Part shown: one piece after another, positions 61,895-64,000 of the stretch
How the letters are laid out: every line of letters starts with the position of its first letter
Position numbering within the stretch: the stretch's first letter is position 1
NCBI RefSeq assembly: GCF_000006565.2
Contig: NC_031471.1
Location: 496,001 to 560,000 of the forward strand
DNA: 64,000 bases
Source of the DNA: Toxoplasma gondii ME49
Lineage: Eukaryota; Apicomplexa; Conoidasida; Eucoccidiorida; Sarcocystidae
Direction: 5' to 3'
The notes under the pieces: model-generated
What the model was told of the DNA's origin: nothing
The model's input: only the letters and a program-made list of their open reading frames with translations
Database searches by the model: none
Position numbers and translations under genes: made by a program

Positions 61895-61964
61895 AACCAT
61901 TGTGGTTTGTTATGTTGACAAGTGACAATTCTATTACTTAGTTGGCTTGTGTACATATTTGTCT

Positions 61965-62056
61965 GTTGGTCAATGATGAGGAGACGACCATCAAATTCTG
62001 AATGGTGGACACACGAATGTGGTCAACTCAACTGCTTACCAAAACTGATAGTCGAC
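61965..62056 (+). ncRNA. Box C/D snoRNA, tandem paralogue B, LSU guide
   Basis: Seen: box C ATGATGA at 61973-61979, D' CTGA at 61998-62001, D CTGA at 62045-62048. A weaker terminal stem (GTTGGTCA/TAGTCGAC) uses G-U pairs. The D guide CTGCTTACCAAAA (62032-62044) lies directly against the box and complements 13 bases of the conserved LSU UUUUGGUAAGCAG. The fifth base pairs with the first G of that stretch. The D' guides of both paralogues share ACCATCAAATT, with no target recognised, so that arm is conserved but orphan. Confidence 0.7.
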
Positions 62057-62159
62057 ACTGTGGAAGGTAAAATGCTCTTGGGATGCTTTTTTATTTTGCA
62101 TAGTCGTACAAGCGTGAACCGGAGCACGTCGCCGACTGCTTGGATTTAACCTCGTTGAA

Positions 62160-62273
62160 CCAGGGGAATGTCTGATGATGAAACTATTCCACACAGACCT
62201 GTTCTGAAGTCAAGTACGGCTTATGTGGAGAACAACAGCGCGAATTCTCTGATTTCAGTAGACTATCCCCTGG
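62160..62273 (+). ncRNA. Box C/D snoRNA, SSU rRNA guide
   Basis: Seen: box C ATGATGA at 62175-62181, D' CTGA at 62204-62207, D CTGA at 62249-62252. The terminal stem is strong: CCAGGGGA (62160-62167) pairs exactly with TCCCCTGG (62266-62273), and GTCT (62170-62173) pairs with AGAC (62260-62263) inside it. The D' guide CACAGACCTGTT (62192-62203) lies directly against the box and complements 12 bases of the conserved SSU AACAGGUCUGUG. The fifth base pairs with the first G of AACAGG, a stretch I associate with the U25/snR56 target. The D guide is unassigned. Confidence 0.82.
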
Positions 62274-62515
62274 TGCGTCTTCCGTTGTGTTACTTCTTTG
62301 TGTTCTATCTGTTCTTGTTTGACGGGTGAGCTGCTGTCAGGTGGTCTTTTACGTATGCTGTTCTGAACTGCGTGTCCATGTGTCTCGAGTTCGTGTGGTG
62401 TGTGCTTTGCGGATGTAATCAGTGACACCTCTAACTACTTGGTAGCCATATGGCATGCGTTGTTCATTCTGTGGAATTGGTGACTCGCAGAAGCTGCGGT
62501 TATTTCCTACAGGTG

Positions 62516-62676
62516 TGGCCATCTCATTGGGCTATGGTGCCGTGCAAAGTCTGATGCGCGACAGCCAAATCAGAGACGGCCAGAATATCATTCCGAGTTA
62601 ATCGCAGGTGCCCCAAGCATGCGGGCTCGGCTTCGGCATGTATGGGGTGTTTCTGTTTCATGCCTCGGCGACATCG
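62516..62676 (+). ncRNA. Box H/ACA snoRNA, LSU pseudouridylation guide
   Basis: Seen: the 5' hairpin is closed by TGGCC (62516-62520)/GGCCA (62578-62582), with TCTC/GAGA above; H box AGAATA at 62582-62587; ACA at 62671-62673. The 3' hairpin has a lower stem CCGAG (62593-62597)/CTCGG (62664-62668), a pocket, then an upper stem starting GCAG (62604-62607)/CTGT (62653-62656) and continuing with CCCC/GGGG and GCATG pairs. The pocket arms TTAATC (62598-62603) and TTCATGC (62657-62663) pair with the conserved LSU GCAUGAA-UG-GAUUAA, placing the unpaired U exactly where the pseudouridine should be. Upper stem to ACA is 14 bases, as the family requires. Yeast has this rRNA sequence; human differs by one base. 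The 5' hairpin pocket has no recognised target. Confidence 0.72.
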
Positions 62677-64000
62677 TCATACTGGGATGTAGTGTCATAT
62701 TTTGAAAATCTCGTTTATTCTGGGTGGTGAGTATTGTGAATGCGCTGGGCGATCACTTTCGCACATTTTTTTCATTGTGCAGAGGTCAGGTTTCGTGGAA
62801 GTAGAACAGTGCTTGTGTTTCCGGTACCTTGTTGAATGTACTAGTTAGAATTTCTTAGCTACGTATGGGGTGAGCAAATGTAGCACACGCTTGATAATCA
62901 ATTGCCCAAGGTTTCTTCGTACCTTGCGGATTAAATGGCCCCAAGCGTATATCTAACGCCCCTCCATAATTCGTGTAGACGCTCGTGTCATTCGTGTCCA
63001 CACGGAACTCCGTGGTGCGACAGTATCGGATTTTTTGGAGGTGTTTGCTGGTAGAAAGCGGGACACAGTGAGCGGTAGCACGTGAATAATGATCCTGTTG
63101 ATATGTTGGCTGCAGCAATGTATGCCGTCACGGTTTGTGGACTGTCCGATTCATGCATTCTGTTGTTACTGTGATTTTGTATCTTTCTGGATGCGGTGCG
63201 TTTAGGTGTGTTGTTTGTCGGTGGGTTTTCACGTGTAACTGAATTTGCACCGATTTCGTCATGTTCGTGCTAGTTTCCGGAAGTCAATTTTTCCTTTTTA
63301 TTCGGTGGTGCCGGATCGGTTTTCAGATGTGTGGCTGCAGAGAGTTCGCTGAACGTTCGATGCGACAGTCTTTGATATTGCCAAGTTTATAGTGCCAATT
63401 TACCACGTTTTAAATATGGGCTTAACGAGCAAGAGTACGCGTTTCACGTGTCTCGTTTTTATATAACGCTGAGAACGGCTGGTGTTTGCTGCTCAGCTTT
63501 GTTGTCCGTCTCGGCGGAAAGATCTGCGGAGTAACACACTATCGCTGAACGCTCACATCAAGTCATAAGGCGCACGTGATCCCTTCTGGCTGCCCTGGCT
63601 CGATAAATTTCAGCAGGACAAGTGAAGTGGGCACGAAAGCAAGGCTGAGTTCACTATAGGCTTCGAGGAACGCCATAGTATCGAACGTGTCAACGGGCTC
63701 TACGTACAGAGAAGAGCACGCTAACACTGCAGTAGCGAGCGACGCGGCCGTGTATTTCAGGCATGGTTTGCTTTGGCGTGGACCAAATTTTGCCAGGGTT
63801 TCTTTGAATAAATTTGTTAGCCGCGTCTGATATGTGCGTTATTATATGGGCGAATGACGGTGATTAGCGTCGAAACGACTGGTGTGAGGTGTCGGCCTGT
63901 GGGCGCAACAGTAATTTCTGGGGAGAGCACAAAGTACTTTGCCTCCATTCATTGTGGGTGCTCGCTACTGCAAACAAAGGAATGCACGTTAGAAAATGTG
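62677..64000. other. Distal region, nothing supported
   Basis: AT-richer sequence without a recognisable protein or RNA. A small hairpin (CACACGG/CCGTGGTG near 62999-63017) followed by CGACAG is H/ACA-like in shape but lacks a second hairpin and target. The minus frame 63118-62855 is unrecognised. Confidence 0.35.

Overview
The window reads as nuclear DNA of a coccidian apicomplexan of the Toxoplasma/Neospora/Hammondia type. The reasons are long intergenic spacers, multi-exon genes with GT..AG introns of about 0.3-1.3 kb, long low-complexity Ser/Gly/Arg/Glu-rich linkers, frequent TGCATGC words, (AT)n tracts, and the character of the proteins. No prokaryotic, viral or organellar gene was recognised. 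Species assignment is inference.

Six spliced protein genes can be reconstructed with consistent intron phases. (1) A CELF/Bruno-like protein with three RRMs (4635-10735, +, 6 exons, 1216 aa). (2) An unrecognised 638-aa protein (18052-20517, +, 3 exons). (3) A large KH-domain RNA-binding protein (31046-38571, +, 6 exons, 1673 aa). (4) The TFIIH/CAK assembly factor MAT1 (46798-44346, -, 4 exons, 279 aa). (5) A membrane-anchored J-domain protein (49284-52994, +, 4 exons, 645 aa). (6) Ribosomal protein uL18/RPL5 (54949-57977, +, 4 coding exons, 310 aa). Between them lie long stretches with no supportable gene. One holds a recent tandem duplication of an 839/840-bp unit (about 21.2-23.2 kb).

The most interesting part is the 3' end. 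RPL5 intron 2 holds a box C/D snoRNA whose two guides are complementary to two nearly adjacent stretches of LSU rRNA. Downstream of RPL5, on the same strand, 59.1-62.7 kb carries a cluster of guide RNAs: seven C/D candidates (two of them tandem paralogues) and one H/ACA candidate. Each has boxes, a terminal stem or hairpins in the right places, and a guide of about 11-13 nt (7+6 nt for the H/ACA RNA) matching a conserved rRNA segment next to the box. Short open frames in that stretch are explained by the RNAs, not by protein genes. The rRNA matches were made against conserved eukaryotic rRNA recalled from memory, not against this organism's rRNA.

Three of the six proteins (RRM, KH, RPL5) and the snoRNAs concern RNA binding, ribosomes or rRNA modification. 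There is no sign of operon-like organisation among the protein genes; the snoRNAs look like a polycistronic or closely spaced set.
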